From positions 124,001-188,000 of the forward strand of contig NZ_JAHRXJ010000001.1 of the NCBI RefSeq assembly GCF_019104765.1: 64,000 nucleotides of DNA, in the 5' to 3' direction. The notes under the pieces were generated by a model that was not told the origin of the DNA, searched no databases, and saw only the letters and a program-made list of their open reading frames with translations. Below are positions 7,516-16,421 of this stretch, one piece after another (position 1 is the first letter of the stretch; the number at the start of each line of letters is the position of its first letter). This stretch comes from Synechococcus sp. HK05. GTDB lineage: Bacteria > Cyanobacteriota > Cyanobacteriia > PCC-6307 > Cyanobiaceae. The translations under genes were made by a program, and so were the position numbers.

Positions 7516-9456
7516 TCAGGCCATGGGCACTGAGGAAGGGGCCATCAGTGCTAGTGGGTCAACAGCGGCTATCCGGAACCCGGCATCGCTCGATTCCCGA
7601 TCGATGGTGGAGATGGAGTAGGTGGTGGACACCGCTGACTGTCCAGCGCTGAACCAGTAGCCGCCGCGCAGGCCCCTAAGCGGTGATGTGGTGGCGTTCA
7701 GGTCGTTCCATTCGTAGACAAGGCCGGCCTGGTCAGTGGTTCCGTAAAAACTCCTGCTTTGGCTGAACGTTCCCACATCGGTGAGATAGTTCGTCAGAGG
7801 GTCGTAGACCTTGGATTGTGTGGTGTACAAGATGAAGTTATTGGCCAGGTTGGCCTCGTTGCTGCCTCCTGTTGAGGGCGTACTCGTGGGTGATGTATTG
7901 CTCTGGGTTGCATACAGGTAATAGCCGCCAGTGCCATTCAGTTCAGGGCTGAAATAAGCGGCTTTGTACCACTGGTCTTCTGTTGGAATAAAGAAGAAGG
8001 GCGCCTGGCCGGTGTTGGGATTGATGGTGTTCCGTTCCGGTGCTTGGCTTTTGTTCTGCTTGAGGTTGTAGGCTCCGTTTTCTGTTGTTTTGTTGTTTTG
8101 AGGGCCAGAAGGTTGGCCGTTGCTCATCCAGTTTGCAAACCGCGCTGCATCGAGCCAGCTCACATAGGTGATCGGCCGATCAGCGCTCTCGCCATCGTTG
8201 TTGATCGTGCGGTACTTGTATTTGCCTGGCTGACCCAGGCGCTCGATGCCGGCGATGTTGAGGTCGCGCTGCATCATTGGATTGAACAGGTTGTTTCTGT
8301 CTCGTTTTGCAACCGCATTGAGGAATGTGGTGTATTGGCCAATCGTGATGACGTTAGTGCTGATTTGAAAGGTGTCGGTGACTCTGCCAAAGCCTGTGAG
8401 TGGATCGGCCGGATTATTTGGGTTGCCAACTGTGATCAGATCAAGCTCAATCCCATTGGTTTGCAAAGGCTTTTGGGATGGAGATATGTCCTGGCTGGAT
8501 GGTGCGAGTCTGCGCGTGGACTGGCCAGTCGGCCGCCCTCTTTCGGGCGTCTGCTTGCCGGGGAGTTGGACAATGCGAAAGCCAGCGTTGACCGCCTCGC
8601 TTTCCGTGGCTGCGGCGATGCTGTAGCCCGATTGCAAAAGACTGGCAAGCGACGTCCATGCTCCTCCACGCAGGGGGACATCGCTTCGGTTCACGCCGCC
8701 ATTGTCCAGAACTTCCCAGACGCCACCATTCTGGTCGAAAGTTCCGAAGGGGCCTTCGGATGCTGAATAGCTCCCGACCGGGCTCAGGTAGTTCTGATTG
8801 TTGTTGACGAAAGGTTGCTGGGTGACTGAGTAAAAGCCATTGGCGTCCAGAATGTAGTTGACTTGATTCGACTCACTGCCGATCTTATTGCCGGGAGCTT
8901 TATTGCTCTGCGTTGCATAGCGGTAGTAGTTTCCTTCCTTGTGCTTGCGATTGGGTTTGAAGAAGGCGGCTTTGTACCACTCGTCTTCCGTGGGAATCGC
9001 ATATAGGGGAGATGCGTTCGTGTTGGGATTGATCGGGTTTCTTGAGGTGGACAACCCGTTGGTCGCGCCGTTTAGTGTGTAAGTGCCATCTTCGGTGGTT
9101 TGTGCACTGCTTGGACCACTGGGTTGGCCGTTATCCAGCCAGTTCACGAAACGCGCGGCATCAAACCAGCTCACCCCGGTAATTGGCAGTTGATCCGTGC
9201 CTGCAATTGGCGTGTAGATGTAGCTGCCATCGCTTCCTGACCGTGTGATTCCCCCATTGATGGGGTTGGTCATCAGGGTTGGGTTGTAGAGGCGATAGGG
9301 GTCGCTGGTGGCGACTGCATTCAGGAAGGCGGTGTATTGACTGATGGTGATTTCGTATTTTCCGATCGCATAGTTGCTGTCAACGCGTCCATAGCCCGTG
9401 TTGTCAGGCTTGTTGCCAGCTTGCCTGACGCGAACGGTCTCAATCGTTATGCCCAT
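7516..9456 (-). CDS. Tandem formylglycine-generating-enzyme-like (SUMF1) domain protein, cysteine-free
   Basis: A 646-residue protein made of two FGE-sulfatase/SUMF1-type domains (about residues 1-300 and 335-630). Each carries the same landmarks: YTAFLNAVA / YTTFLNAVA, VSWFDAARFVNWL / VSWLDAARFANWM, IPTEDEWYKAAFF / IPTEDQWYKAAYF, YYRYATQSN / YYLYATQSN, and a closing LRGGAW..AGFRI / LRGGYW..AGFRI. I see no cysteine in the whole protein, so the copper-binding Cys pair of true formylglycine generators is absent and a catalytic role of that kind is unlikely. The linker (residues ~300-335) is rich in S, P, R and Q. No signal peptide or PEP-CTERM tail is evident. Base composition is visibly lower in GC than the flanking tyrS, consistent with transfer. 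A binding or surface role is possible. Confidence 0.88.
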   Translation of the reverse strand: MGITIETVRVRQAGNKPDNTGYGRVDSNYAIGKYEITISQYTAFLNAVATSDPYRLYNPTLMTNPINGGITRSGSDGSYIYTPIAGTDQLPITGVSWFDAARFVNWLDNGQPSGPSSAQTTEDGTYTLNGATNGLSTSRNPINPNTNASPLYAIPTEDEWYKAAFFKPNRKHKEGNYYRYATQSNKAPGNKIGSESNQVNYILDANGFYSVTQQPFVNNNQNYLSPVGSYSASEGPFGTFDQNGGVWEVLDNGGVNRSDVPLRGGAWTSLASLLQSGYSIAAATESEAVNAGFRIVQLPGKQTPERGRPTGQSTRRLAPSSQDISPSQKPLQTNGIELDLITVGNPNNPADPLTGFGRVTDTFQISTNVITIGQYTTFLNAVAKRDRNNLFNPMMQRDLNIAGIERLGQPGKYKYRTINNDGESADRPITYVSWLDAARFANWMSNGQPSGPQNNKTTENGAYNLKQNKSQAPERNTINPNTGQAPFFFIPTEDQWYKAAYFSPELNGTGGYYLYATQSNTSPTSTPSTGGSNEANLANNFILYTTQSKVYDPLTNYLTDVGTFSQSRSFYGTTDQAGLVYEWNDLNATTSPLRGLRGGYWFSAGQSAVSTTYSISTIDRESSDAGFRIAAVDPLALMAPSSVPMA

Positions 9457-9730
9457 GTGTGGTTCTCTCTATCGGTAGCTTGCTCGCCGACTCGTAATGC
9501 GCAAGTGTTGTGCCAATAGCCGATAAGAGTTGAAACAGTCTTGATGTCTTCTGGGGCAGGTAATTAATCCCCTGTTGATGGAGGGCGGTCGTTCCTTCTG
9601 GCCAGGATTGCGGTGGGATGCTCGAACGGGAGAAGTGCGGGCTTCTTGCTCGCAAGGTTGCAGCAGCTGCAGAGCTGGAGGGTCGGACGTAAACGTCGGG
9701 CCAGACGACCTTCAGATGCCGGGTGGCGGG

Positions 9731-10144
9731 TTAGAGGCTGCGCAGGACCTGCAGATCCTCCTCATCGAGCGGTGTCGGCACGCCGTGCTCGAGAAGCTCG
9801 GCAAATCCACCGTCTTGGCTGAGAACTGTGAGTAGATACAGCCGCTCGGGACCGGGATTCTCCAGGTCGTGCAACGCCTCTTCCGGCACCACCACAAAAT
9901 CGCCGCCGCTGGCGCTGATCGAGCGCTCATCCACGTGAAACACCACCGTGCCCCGCAGCACGAAAAACAGCTCTGCGGCGTGGTGGTGGGAGTGGGGCGG
10001 CACCCGATCACAAGGGTCGTGCACCTCCAGAAACACGGTGCAGCCGCCTGCTTCCGGTTTGTTCAGCAATGCCAGACGGCAATGGTCGTGGCTGCCGAGC
10101 CGGTAGCCCTGCAGCTGCTCGGGATGCAGGATGCGCGGCAGCAT
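9731..10144 (-). CDS. Cupin-domain protein
   Basis: A 137-residue single-domain cupin. The first metal-binding motif is PHSHHHAAELFFVLRG (His/His/Glu), followed by a DFVVVPEEALHDLENPG second motif carrying the late His. Cupins of this size bind a metal and act as small-molecule dioxygenases, isomerases or sensors; no substrate can be read from the sequence. The ATG at 10144 is used. It stands alone between the FGE-like gene and the divergent pyrF. Confidence 0.85.
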   Translation of the reverse strand: MLPRILHPEQLQGYRLGSHDHCRLALLNKPEAGGCTVFLEVHDPCDRVPPHSHHHAAELFFVLRGTVVFHVDERSISASGGDFVVVPEEALHDLENPGPERLYLLTVLSQDGGFAELLEHGVPTPLDEEDLQVLRSL

Positions 10145-10240
10145 GGGCTCATGGAGGTGTGTGCTTCATGCTGCGCGCTCTAAAGGGACGCCGCCACCAC
10201 GCTTCGTAGCCTGAGATCTCGTCAGAGAGCCGGATCCCGC

Positions 10241-10960
10241 GTGAACAGATCTGCCGCCGATCGGATCATCGTGGCCCTCGATGGCATGGCTCCAGAGCAG
10301 GCCCTGGGTTTTGTCGCCGCGGTGCCGGAGCTGCGCTGGGTGAAGGTGGGCCTTGAGCTGTTCGTGGCCGGCGGCCCGGATGTGGTGCGTCAGCTGCGCG
10401 ATCAGGGCAAGCGGGTGTTTCTGGATCTCAAGTTCCACGACATCCCGGCAACCATGGCCGGGGCCTGCCGCAGCGCGGCCCGCCTGGGCGCTGAGCTGAT
10501 CACGGTGCACGCCTGCGCTGGCAGCGAGGCCCTGCGCGCCGCCCAGGATGCCGCCATGGATTCGGCAAGCGCCGCGGGCCATCCGGCTCCCACCTTGCTG
10601 GCGGTGACGGTGCTCACCAGCTGGGATGCAGCGCGCTTTGCCTCCGAGCTTGCGATCAAAGAACCGGTGGCGTCGTATGTGCCACGCCTCGCCGCACTCG
10701 CCGCTTCGGCCGGCATCGGCGGTTGTGTGTGCTCGCCGCTGGAAGTGATGGCCCTGCGCAGCGTCCATCCCGAGCCTTTTGCCCTGATCACTCCAGGGAT
10801 TCGCCCCGCAGGTGCCGCCCTGGGTGATCAGCAGCGGGTGATGACGCCGGCCGAAGCAATCGCCGCAGGCTCCAGCCAGCTGGTGATCGGCCGGCCGATC
10901 ACGGCGGCGCAGGATCCGGGGGCGGCCTTCGCCGCCTGCTGCGCTGAGCTGGCGAGCTGA
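10241..10960 (+). CDS. pyrF: Orotidine 5'-phosphate decarboxylase
   Basis: Catalyses the last step of UMP synthesis. The N-terminal phosphate/active-site segment is [11 protein letters not shown], the catalytic K-x-x-D-x-K-like tetrad is in [12 protein letters not shown] (residues ~66-77), and the C-terminal phosphate loop is ITPGIRP..VIGRPIT. At 239 residues it is normal length. The start is GTG at 10241. It converges with a glycosyltransferase gene 11 bases away. Confidence 0.96.
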   Translation: MNRSAADRIIVALDGMAPEQALGFVAAVPELRWVKVGLELFVAGGPDVVRQLRDQGKRVFLDLKFHDIPATMAGACRSAARLGAELITVHACAGSEALRAAQDAAMDSASAAGHPAPTLLAVTVLTSWDAARFASELAIKEPVASYVPRLAALAASAGIGGCVCSPLEVMALRSVHPEPFALITPGIRPAGAALGDQQRVMTPAEAIAAGSSQLVIGRPITAAQDPGAAFAACCAELAS

Positions 10961-10971
10961 GGCGGGCTGAT

Positions 10972-12141
10972 TCAGGCTGCGACGCTGCCCTGCGGCACCA
11001 GGTCGGCGTAGAGCCGCTCCAGCTGGTCGATGTTGCTCTGCAGCGTGTAGCGCTCAAGAGCTCTCTGGCGACCGCGCCGGCCCAATTCTTCGATCAGCAC
11101 CGGCTGATCCCGCAGCACCGGCAGCAAGGTGCGCAGCTGGGTGGTCACCCCCTGGGTGCTGATCACAATCCCTGCGCCCCCCTCAATCACTTCGCCATCG
11201 GCTCCAGCATCGGTGGCCACGCAAGCGGTGCCGCTGGCCATCGCCTCCAACAGTGCCAGCGAGAGCCCCTCCACCAAGGAGGGCAGCAGGAACACCTCCG
11301 CTAGCTGCAGCAGCGCCAGTCGGCGGGTTTGGTCGGGCTCATGGCCCCACCAGTGCACGTTGCACTCCGGGCCGTAGGCCTGCATCAGCGATTGCCGCAC
11401 CGGACCGTCGCCCACCACCACCAAGGTGCATCCGGCGGGTTGCACCAATCGCCAGGCCCTCAGCAGCGCCTCCACGTTCTTCTCCGTGGCGATGCGACCC
11501 ATATAGAGGAACACCCGCTCGCCGTTGAAGCGCTGGCGCATCTCGATCAGCGCAGGGGAGGGTGCCTCCGTCGCCGGTGCCCACTGCTGGGGGTCCACGC
11601 CGTTGGGAATCACCGCCAGGCGGTTCGCCGGCACCCCCAGTCGCATCAGCACATCGGCCTGCAGATCGGAGAACACCACCACCCGGTCGTAGCGGGCCAG
11701 GGAGGGGGCGTAGAGCTGATAGGTGAGCTGTTGGGTGCCGGAGCTGAGGTTGCGCAGCGCCGCATCAAAGGGCGGGTGGAAGGTGGCCACCAGGGGTAAA
11801 CCCAGCTGCTGACAGAGATCCGGTAGGCGGAAATCCAGGGGGGAGAGGGTGAGGCTGGCGTGCACCAGATCCGGACGCAGCCGCTCCAGGGATTCCCGCA
11901 GTTCCCGTTGAGCCCCGGGTGAGGGGATCGTGTACACCTGCGATTTCACCAGGTAGGGCAGGGCTACCTCCGGGCTCGGCTCGCTTGCTTCGGCTGCTCG
12001 ACCCAGGCCTGCGGCTGGGGTGTCGAAGTGAATGAAGCTGATGTCGTGGCCGCGTTGCTTCAGGGCTGCCGTGGTGCTGAGCCCGTAGGTGACGTTGCCG
12101 CAGAACGGTGATTTCTTGCCCAGCCAGGCAATGTGGGCCAC
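10972..12141 (-). CDS. Glycosyltransferase family 4 (GT-B) protein
   Basis: A 389-residue GT-B glycosyltransferase. The N-terminal Rossmann half starts AHIAWLGKKSPF. The C-terminal half has VIPNGVDPQQW, FLYMGRIATEKNVEALL (nucleotide-sugar binding), and the E-x7-E motif region SLVEGLSLALLEAMASGTA. These suggest transfer from an activated sugar with retention of configuration; acceptor and donor are unknown. The start is GTG at 12141. It lies just downstream of the MFS gene on the same strand (28-base gap). An envelope glycolipid or polysaccharide role is typical for the family. Confidence 0.88.
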   Translation of the reverse strand: MAHIAWLGKKSPFCGNVTYGLSTTAALKQRGHDISFIHFDTPAAGLGRAAEASEPSPEVALPYLVKSQVYTIPSPGAQRELRESLERLRPDLVHASLTLSPLDFRLPDLCQQLGLPLVATFHPPFDAALRNLSSGTQQLTYQLYAPSLARYDRVVVFSDLQADVLMRLGVPANRLAVIPNGVDPQQWAPATEAPSPALIEMRQRFNGERVFLYMGRIATEKNVEALLRAWRLVQPAGCTLVVVGDGPVRQSLMQAYGPECNVHWWGHEPDQTRRLALLQLAEVFLLPSLVEGLSLALLEAMASGTACVATDAGADGEVIEGGAGIVISTQGVTTQLRTLLPVLRDQPVLIEELGRRGRQRALERYTLQSNIDQLERLYADLVPQGSVAA

Positions 12142-12169
12142 ACGCGGGCAGGGTTACCAGCTCCTGACG

Positions 12170-13558
12170 CTAGCAGCGCTCCCAGGGGCGTTCGAGCAGC
12201 GCCGCCAGCAGCGCCAGCCCTGCCAGCGCCCAGAGCACCGGCAGCAGGCCATAACGGCTCACCACGGCGCCGGCCAGCACCAGTGGCAGGCTCAACGCAA
12301 TGTTGATCATGTTGTTCTGCAGTCCAAACACCTTGCCCCGCATGGCTTCCGGGGTGTCTTCCTGGATGGTGGTCTGGGCGGGGATCGCCAGCAGCGCAGA
12401 GCCGATGCCCAGCACTGCGCAGAGGGTGAGGGTTGCACTGAGGTTGCCGCGCAGCTGGCCGAGCAACACCAGGCTCCAGGCGATGGTGCCCAAGCCGGCT
12501 GACGCCAGCCGGCGGCGGTTGAAGCGGTGGCCCACCTGCGCCACCGCCACGGCACCCACGGCCAGGCCGATGCCGCTCATCGCCAGCAAGGTGCCGAACT
12601 GGGTGGGGCCCAGCTGCTGAATCGCCGAGGCCAGGCTGATGGCGAGCACGTACAGCGCTGCAAGCAGGCTGTACAGCAGCACCAGTTGCAGCAGCGCGCT
12701 CCGCACGCTGGGGCGTTCGCGCAGCACCTGAAGCCCGTCGCGCATCTCCTCCCACACGGTTTGCTCGCGCTCCTGGCGTGGCGTTTCCTCCACCCGGATC
12801 CAGGCGATCGAAAGTGCGGCCAGGCCGTAGCAGAGCGGCAACAGGGCGAATTCGCCGTTGGGGATGCCGATGGCCCCAAGGCCGTACTTGAGCAGCCTCA
12901 GGATCGGGTCGCCCAGGGCGAAGCCCACGATCGTGGCGCCCATGCTGGTGGCTTGATACAGCGAATTGGCGGCCAGCAGCTGGCGGGTGGGCACCAGCAT
13001 CGGGATCGCCGCCTGCTCGGCCGGCGCAAAAAACTGCGTCAGCACCGATTCCAGGAAGGTGATCACCAGCAGGGCCCAGTAGCCCCAGCTCAGCCCTAGC
13101 CATTCGGGGCCCGGGATCAGGCTCAGCGGCGCCAGCAAGGCCAGGCCGGCGCGGATGCCGTTGCTGGCCACCATCACCTCGCGCTTGCGCCAGCGATCGG
13201 CCCAAACGCCAGCCACCAGCCCCAGCAGCATTGCTGGAATTGTGTTGGCCACGTAGATCCCTGTGGCGAGCAGGGTGATCAGCTGGGCGCGGCTATCGAT
13301 GCTGAAGCGGAAGGCGCCGGCGGCTTCGGCGATGGCGCCTTCCGCGGGGAGGGTTTCCGTCACCCAGTACTGGGCGATCAGGAACACCATCAACACGATG
13401 TAGAACTTGTCGGCCAGCTGGCTGAAGATCTGGCCCAGCCAGAGCTTGCGGAATTCAGGCAGGGCCAGAACCCCCTGCAGGCCGGTCGATCGTGGCGCGT
13501 CGCTCACGGGGTGAATCGGCTCGGGGGAACAGGGGACCGGCTCACGATGATGCCCCAT
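12170..13558 (-). CDS. Major facilitator superfamily transporter (MFS_3-like)
   Basis: A ~462-residue polytopic membrane protein with about ten to twelve hydrophobic helices. The first is preceded by FRKLWLGQIFSQLADKF, typical of the EntS/MFS_3 subgroup of efflux carriers, and the loop-2 motif is represented by GVWADRWRKREVM. It likely exports a small metabolite or drug; the substrate is unknown. The ATG at 13558 overlaps the recO 3' end by 17 bases; a GTG at 13507 would avoid overlap and fit the conserved start equally well. It belongs to the leftward run deoC-recO-MFS-glycosyltransferase. Confidence 0.85.
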   Translation of the reverse strand: MGHHREPVPCSPEPIHPVSDAPRSTGLQGVLALPEFRKLWLGQIFSQLADKFYIVLMVFLIAQYWVTETLPAEGAIAEAAGAFRFSIDSRAQLITLLATGIYVANTIPAMLLGLVAGVWADRWRKREVMVASNGIRAGLALLAPLSLIPGPEWLGLSWGYWALLVITFLESVLTQFFAPAEQAAIPMLVPTRQLLAANSLYQATSMGATIVGFALGDPILRLLKYGLGAIGIPNGEFALLPLCYGLAALSIAWIRVEETPRQEREQTVWEEMRDGLQVLRERPSVRSALLQLVLLYSLLAALYVLAISLASAIQQLGPTQFGTLLAMSGIGLAVGAVAVAQVGHRFNRRRLASAGLGTIAWSLVLLGQLRGNLSATLTLCAVLGIGSALLAIPAQTTIQEDTPEAMRGKVFGLQNNMINIALSLPLVLAGAVVSRYGLLPVLWALAGLALLAALLERPWERC

Positions 13559-14336
13559 CGGCAAAGCACTGGCGCAGCAGCCTCCAGGAGCGCGGGCTGC
13601 GGCCCAGATGTTCACGGCTCCACAGCTCCACCAGTTGCAGCAACCGCAGCCACACCGGCAAGGGACCCATCAGCTCCCCATCGCGCCGGCGGGGCAGGGC
13701 CGGCCGCAGCAGCCGCTGGAGCAGGGCCAGTTCGGAGGCATTGAGCACCAGCTGGGCGCCAGCCACGCCGCCGATCACAAAGCCCTCGCCGGGCAGCAGG
13801 CTGCAGCGCCACTCCCAGTTCCCCAGCGGTGGATCCAGCGCGGCCCCGCTGCGGGCGCAGCAGGCCAGCGGCAGGGCGTAGCCCCCCAGGGCCAGCAGAT
13901 GCACCACGCCCTGCACGGCGATGGCCAGGGCTTCCACGTTGGCCTGGCGCTCCTTCACCACCAGCTCCAGCCGCGCCAGCTGCAGCAGCAGATCTTCGAG
14001 CACGCCCTCCACGGCATCGCCGCTGGGCACCAGCAGCAGGGTCTGCTCCGCCAGGCCTTGGGCAGCCGCCAGGCTCTCCAGCCGCTCGGCCAGCGCCGCG
14101 AAGTTGCGTTGCACGCTCAGCTGCCGCACCCGCTTGAGATCGCCGCGCCCGCCCACCTGCAGGTGGAGCAGGGCGAGGGGCACGGCGGCGGCCATGGAAC
14201 TTTTCGGTTTGCGGGCTCCAGGCGCGGCCAGTCGCACCAGCCCTTGCCCGGCGCTGAGCACCGTGATCAGGCGATCGCTTTCGCCCAAGGGGGTGCTGCG
14301 CAGCACCAGGCCCTCCAAGCGCTGCTCCCCGCTCAC
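13542..14336 (-). CDS. recO: DNA repair protein RecO
   Basis: RecO loads RecA onto SSB-coated single strands together with RecR. The N-terminal OB fold begins LEGLVLRSTPLGESDRLITVL, followed by an all-helical domain with a short Cys/Gly region. At 264 residues it is within the usual range. The start is GTG at 14336, sharing four bases (GTGA) with the deoC stop, so translation is probably coupled. Its C-terminus overlaps the start of the MFS gene. Confidence 0.9.
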   Translation of the reverse strand: MSGEQRLEGLVLRSTPLGESDRLITVLSAGQGLVRLAAPGARKPKSSMAAAVPLALLHLQVGGRGDLKRVRQLSVQRNFAALAERLESLAAAQGLAEQTLLLVPSGDAVEGVLEDLLLQLARLELVVKERQANVEALAIAVQGVVHLLALGGYALPLACCARSGAALDPPLGNWEWRCSLLPGEGFVIGGVAGAQLVLNASELALLQRLLRPALPRRRDGELMGPLPVWLRLLQLVELWSREHLGRSPRSWRLLRQCFADGASS

Positions 14337-15028
14337 CGGTTGCTGTCAGCCGTAGGGGCGCTGCCGCCCTCGCGCAGGGCCTGAATCAGAGCCACCCCGC
14401 GGCTGGTGCCCAGGCGGCTTGCCCCCGCTTCCACCAGGGCGATGGCCTGTTCGAGGTTGTTGATCCCGCCTGAAGCCTTCACGGCCGCGCGGCCGCGGGC
14501 CAGTTGGCGCAGTTGCTTCACCTGCTCCGTGGTGGCGCCGGGGCCGAAGCCGCTGCCGGTTTTGAGCATGGTGGCGCCCACATCGATGCTGGCTTCCACG
14601 GCTAGCTCCAGGGCCTCGGGCCTGAGTCGGCCCACCTCAAGAATCACCTTCACCGGCAGCCCCAGCTCCACGATCGGGGCAAGGTCGTTGCAGAAGGCGC
14701 GGCTGTCGCCATCGGCCAGGGCGCCGAAATCGGGCACCACATCCAGCTCATCAGCGCCGGCGGCGGCAGCCCACTCCGCCTCGGCCCGCTTGATCTCCGC
14801 CGGGATCGCACCGAAGGGAAACCCCACCACGCTCAACAGCTTTGGCCCGCGGCTGCCTGTGGGGCCGAGCCGCTCCCGGGCCGCCGGCAGCCAGCGCGAG
14901 GCCAGGCACACACCAGCAAACCCGAAGTGGCGAGCTTCGTCACAGCAGCGCAGCACGGCTTCTGCCCCCTGGTGGGGATCCAGCAGAGCGTGATCGATCA
15001 GGGGAGCGAGATCAGGAAGGTCGCGCAA
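14333..15028 (-). CDS. deoC: Deoxyribose-phosphate aldolase
   Basis: Cleaves 2-deoxyribose-5-phosphate to glyceraldehyde-3-phosphate and acetaldehyde via a Schiff-base lysine. Landmarks are LIDHALLDP at the start, VCLASRWLPAAR, ELDVVPDFGAL, KVILEVGRL and MLKTGSGFGPG, which holds the catalytic Lys, then AAVKASGGINN with the second Lys. At 231 residues it is full length. The only usable in-frame start is TTG at 15028; I found no ATG or GTG upstream before the neighbouring stop. It heads the operon with recO. Confidence 0.93.
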   Translation of the reverse strand: MRDLPDLAPLIDHALLDPHQGAEAVLRCCDEARHFGFAGVCLASRWLPAARERLGPTGSRGPKLLSVVGFPFGAIPAEIKRAEAEWAAAAGADELDVVPDFGALADGDSRAFCNDLAPIVELGLPVKVILEVGRLRPEALELAVEASIDVGATMLKTGSGFGPGATTEQVKQLRQLARGRAAVKASGGINNLEQAIALVEAGASRLGTSRGVALIQALREGGSAPTADSNR

Positions 15029-15077
15029 GCGAAAGGGGCTGGGGCGCCGAGATTCGGGCCCCAGTCTGGAGGTGGGC

Positions 15078-15665
15078 TCAGCCCTTGGCCTGAATCACGC
15101 CGAAACCACCGTGGTTGCGGCGATACACCACTTGCAGCTCGCCGCTGCTGGCGTCGCGGAACAGATAAAAGTCGTGATCGATCAGCTCCAGCTGATGCAG
15201 CGCATCGTCGATGCTCATCGGCGGCATCGCGAAATATTTGCGGCGTACACCGCGGCTGGGCAGGGTGGCTTCCTTGCCCTCCAGCAACGACTCACTCACC
15301 ACATCCTGACCAGGCAGCTCCGCAAGGCTGGGGGTGGTGGTGGCGTGGTGGCCGGGGCTGTGGTGGTGATCGTCGTGGCGATCCTTGTAGCGGCGCAGCT
15401 GGCGCGTGAGCTTGCCAGCTACCAGATCGATGCTGGCGTAGAGGTTTTCGCTGCGCTCCTGGGCGCGGATCACCGTGCCGTTGGCGAACACCGTGACTTC
15501 GGCGGTCTGCTGGGGGACCCGCGGATTGCGGGCCACCGAGAGATGCACGTCCGCTTCCTTCACCATGCCGTCGAAATGACCGATCGCCCGCTTGAGCTTG
15601 TCTTCGGTGTAGTCGCGGATGGCTGGAGTGACCTCCAGATTGCGGCCGTGGATCAACAGCTTCAT
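15078..15665 (-). CDS. lrtA: Ribosome hibernation promoting factor, long form (LrtA/HPF)
   Basis: Long-form HPF that dimerises 70S ribosomes in stationary phase or darkness. The N-terminal S30AE domain starts MKLLIHGRNLEVTPAIRDY; a His-rich linker (KDRHDDHHHSPGHH) joins it to the C-terminal dimerisation domain with DALHQLELIDHDFYLFRD. At 195 residues it fits cyanobacterial light-repressed LrtA. The ATG at 15665 has a strong AGGAGG a few bases upstream. The frame continues upstream, but that part overlaps the divergent lipB start and is rejected. Confidence 0.94.
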   Translation of the reverse strand: MKLLIHGRNLEVTPAIRDYTEDKLKRAIGHFDGMVKEADVHLSVARNPRVPQQTAEVTVFANGTVIRAQERSENLYASIDLVAGKLTRQLRRYKDRHDDHHHSPGHHATTTPSLAELPGQDVVSESLLEGKEATLPSRGVRRKYFAMPPMSIDDALHQLELIDHDFYLFRDASSGELQVVYRRNHGGFGVIQAKG

Positions 15666-15712
15666 CCCTTGCCTCCTGGGCGATGGGCTCAGTTGAACGC
15701 TAGGAACGGTGC

Positions 15713-16396
15713 GTGATTTCCACCACAGCCGACGCAATCTGTTTCGAGCCGGCCGGCTTGGTTCCCTTCCCGCTGGCCTGGGGCTGGCAGCAGCAGCTGC
15801 AGCAGCGCTTGCTGGCGGATCCCGGCGGCCCCGATGCCCTGCTGCTGCTGGAGCATGAACCTTGCTACACCCTGGGCCGCGGCGCCGATCCGGCCTTCCT
15901 GGGCTTCGATCCGGCAGACCCTCCGGCCCCGCTGTTTCGCATTGATCGCGGCGGGGAGGTGACCCACCACTGCCCGGGTCAGCTGGTGCTCTATCCCGTG
16001 CTCAACCTGCAGCGCCATGGCGCTGACCTTCACCTCTATCTGCGCGAGCTGGAAGGGGTGGTGATCGATCTGTTGGCGGAGCTGGGGCTCCAGGGTGCGC
16101 GACTGGAGGGGCTCACCGGCGTGTGGCTCGAGGGGCAGAAGGTGGCGGCGATCGGTGTGGGGGCCCGGCGCTGGATCAGCCAGCACGGTTTGGCCCTGAA
16201 TGTGGACGCGGATCTGGCGGGTTTTGCTCAGGTGGTGCCCTGTGGCATCGCGGATCGACCCGTGGGGCGGCTGCTGCAGTGGCGGCCTGAGCTCACAGCG
16301 GGGGCGCTGCGCCCCCTTCTGCTCCGTTGCTTCAGTCGCCGCTTTGGTCTGCGCTTGCGGCCCCCCACCCCCCAGGAAGCCCTCCAGGGGTGGTAA
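15713..16396 (+). CDS. lipB: Octanoyl-[acyl-carrier-protein]:protein N-octanoyltransferase
   Basis: Transfers octanoate to the lipoyl domains of 2-oxoacid dehydrogenases such as the PdhC encoded 2.5 kb downstream. The catalytic dyad is visible as the Lys of [14 protein letters not shown] and the Cys of [26 protein letters not shown] is the substrate-binding signature. At 227 residues it is normal. The start is GTG at 15713, divergent from lrtA with about 47 bases between. The acyl-CoA synthetase gene begins 25 bases after the stop. Confidence 0.95.
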   Translation: MISTTADAICFEPAGLVPFPLAWGWQQQLQQRLLADPGGPDALLLLEHEPCYTLGRGADPAFLGFDPADPPAPLFRIDRGGEVTHHCPGQLVLYPVLNLQRHGADLHLYLRELEGVVIDLLAELGLQGARLEGLTGVWLEGQKVAAIGVGARRWISQHGLALNVDADLAGFAQVVPCGIADRPVGRLLQWRPELTAGALRPLLLRCFSRRFGLRLRPPTPQEALQGW

Positions 16397-16421
16397 GACC
16401 GGGGCCACTCACCTGCTCCCG

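Noticed and set aside
12060..13205. 381-codon minus-strand ORF inside the MFS gene
   Set aside because: Same strand but a different frame; Arg/Pro/Gly-rich with no hydrophobic segments, whereas the MFS frame encodes typical transmembrane helices.
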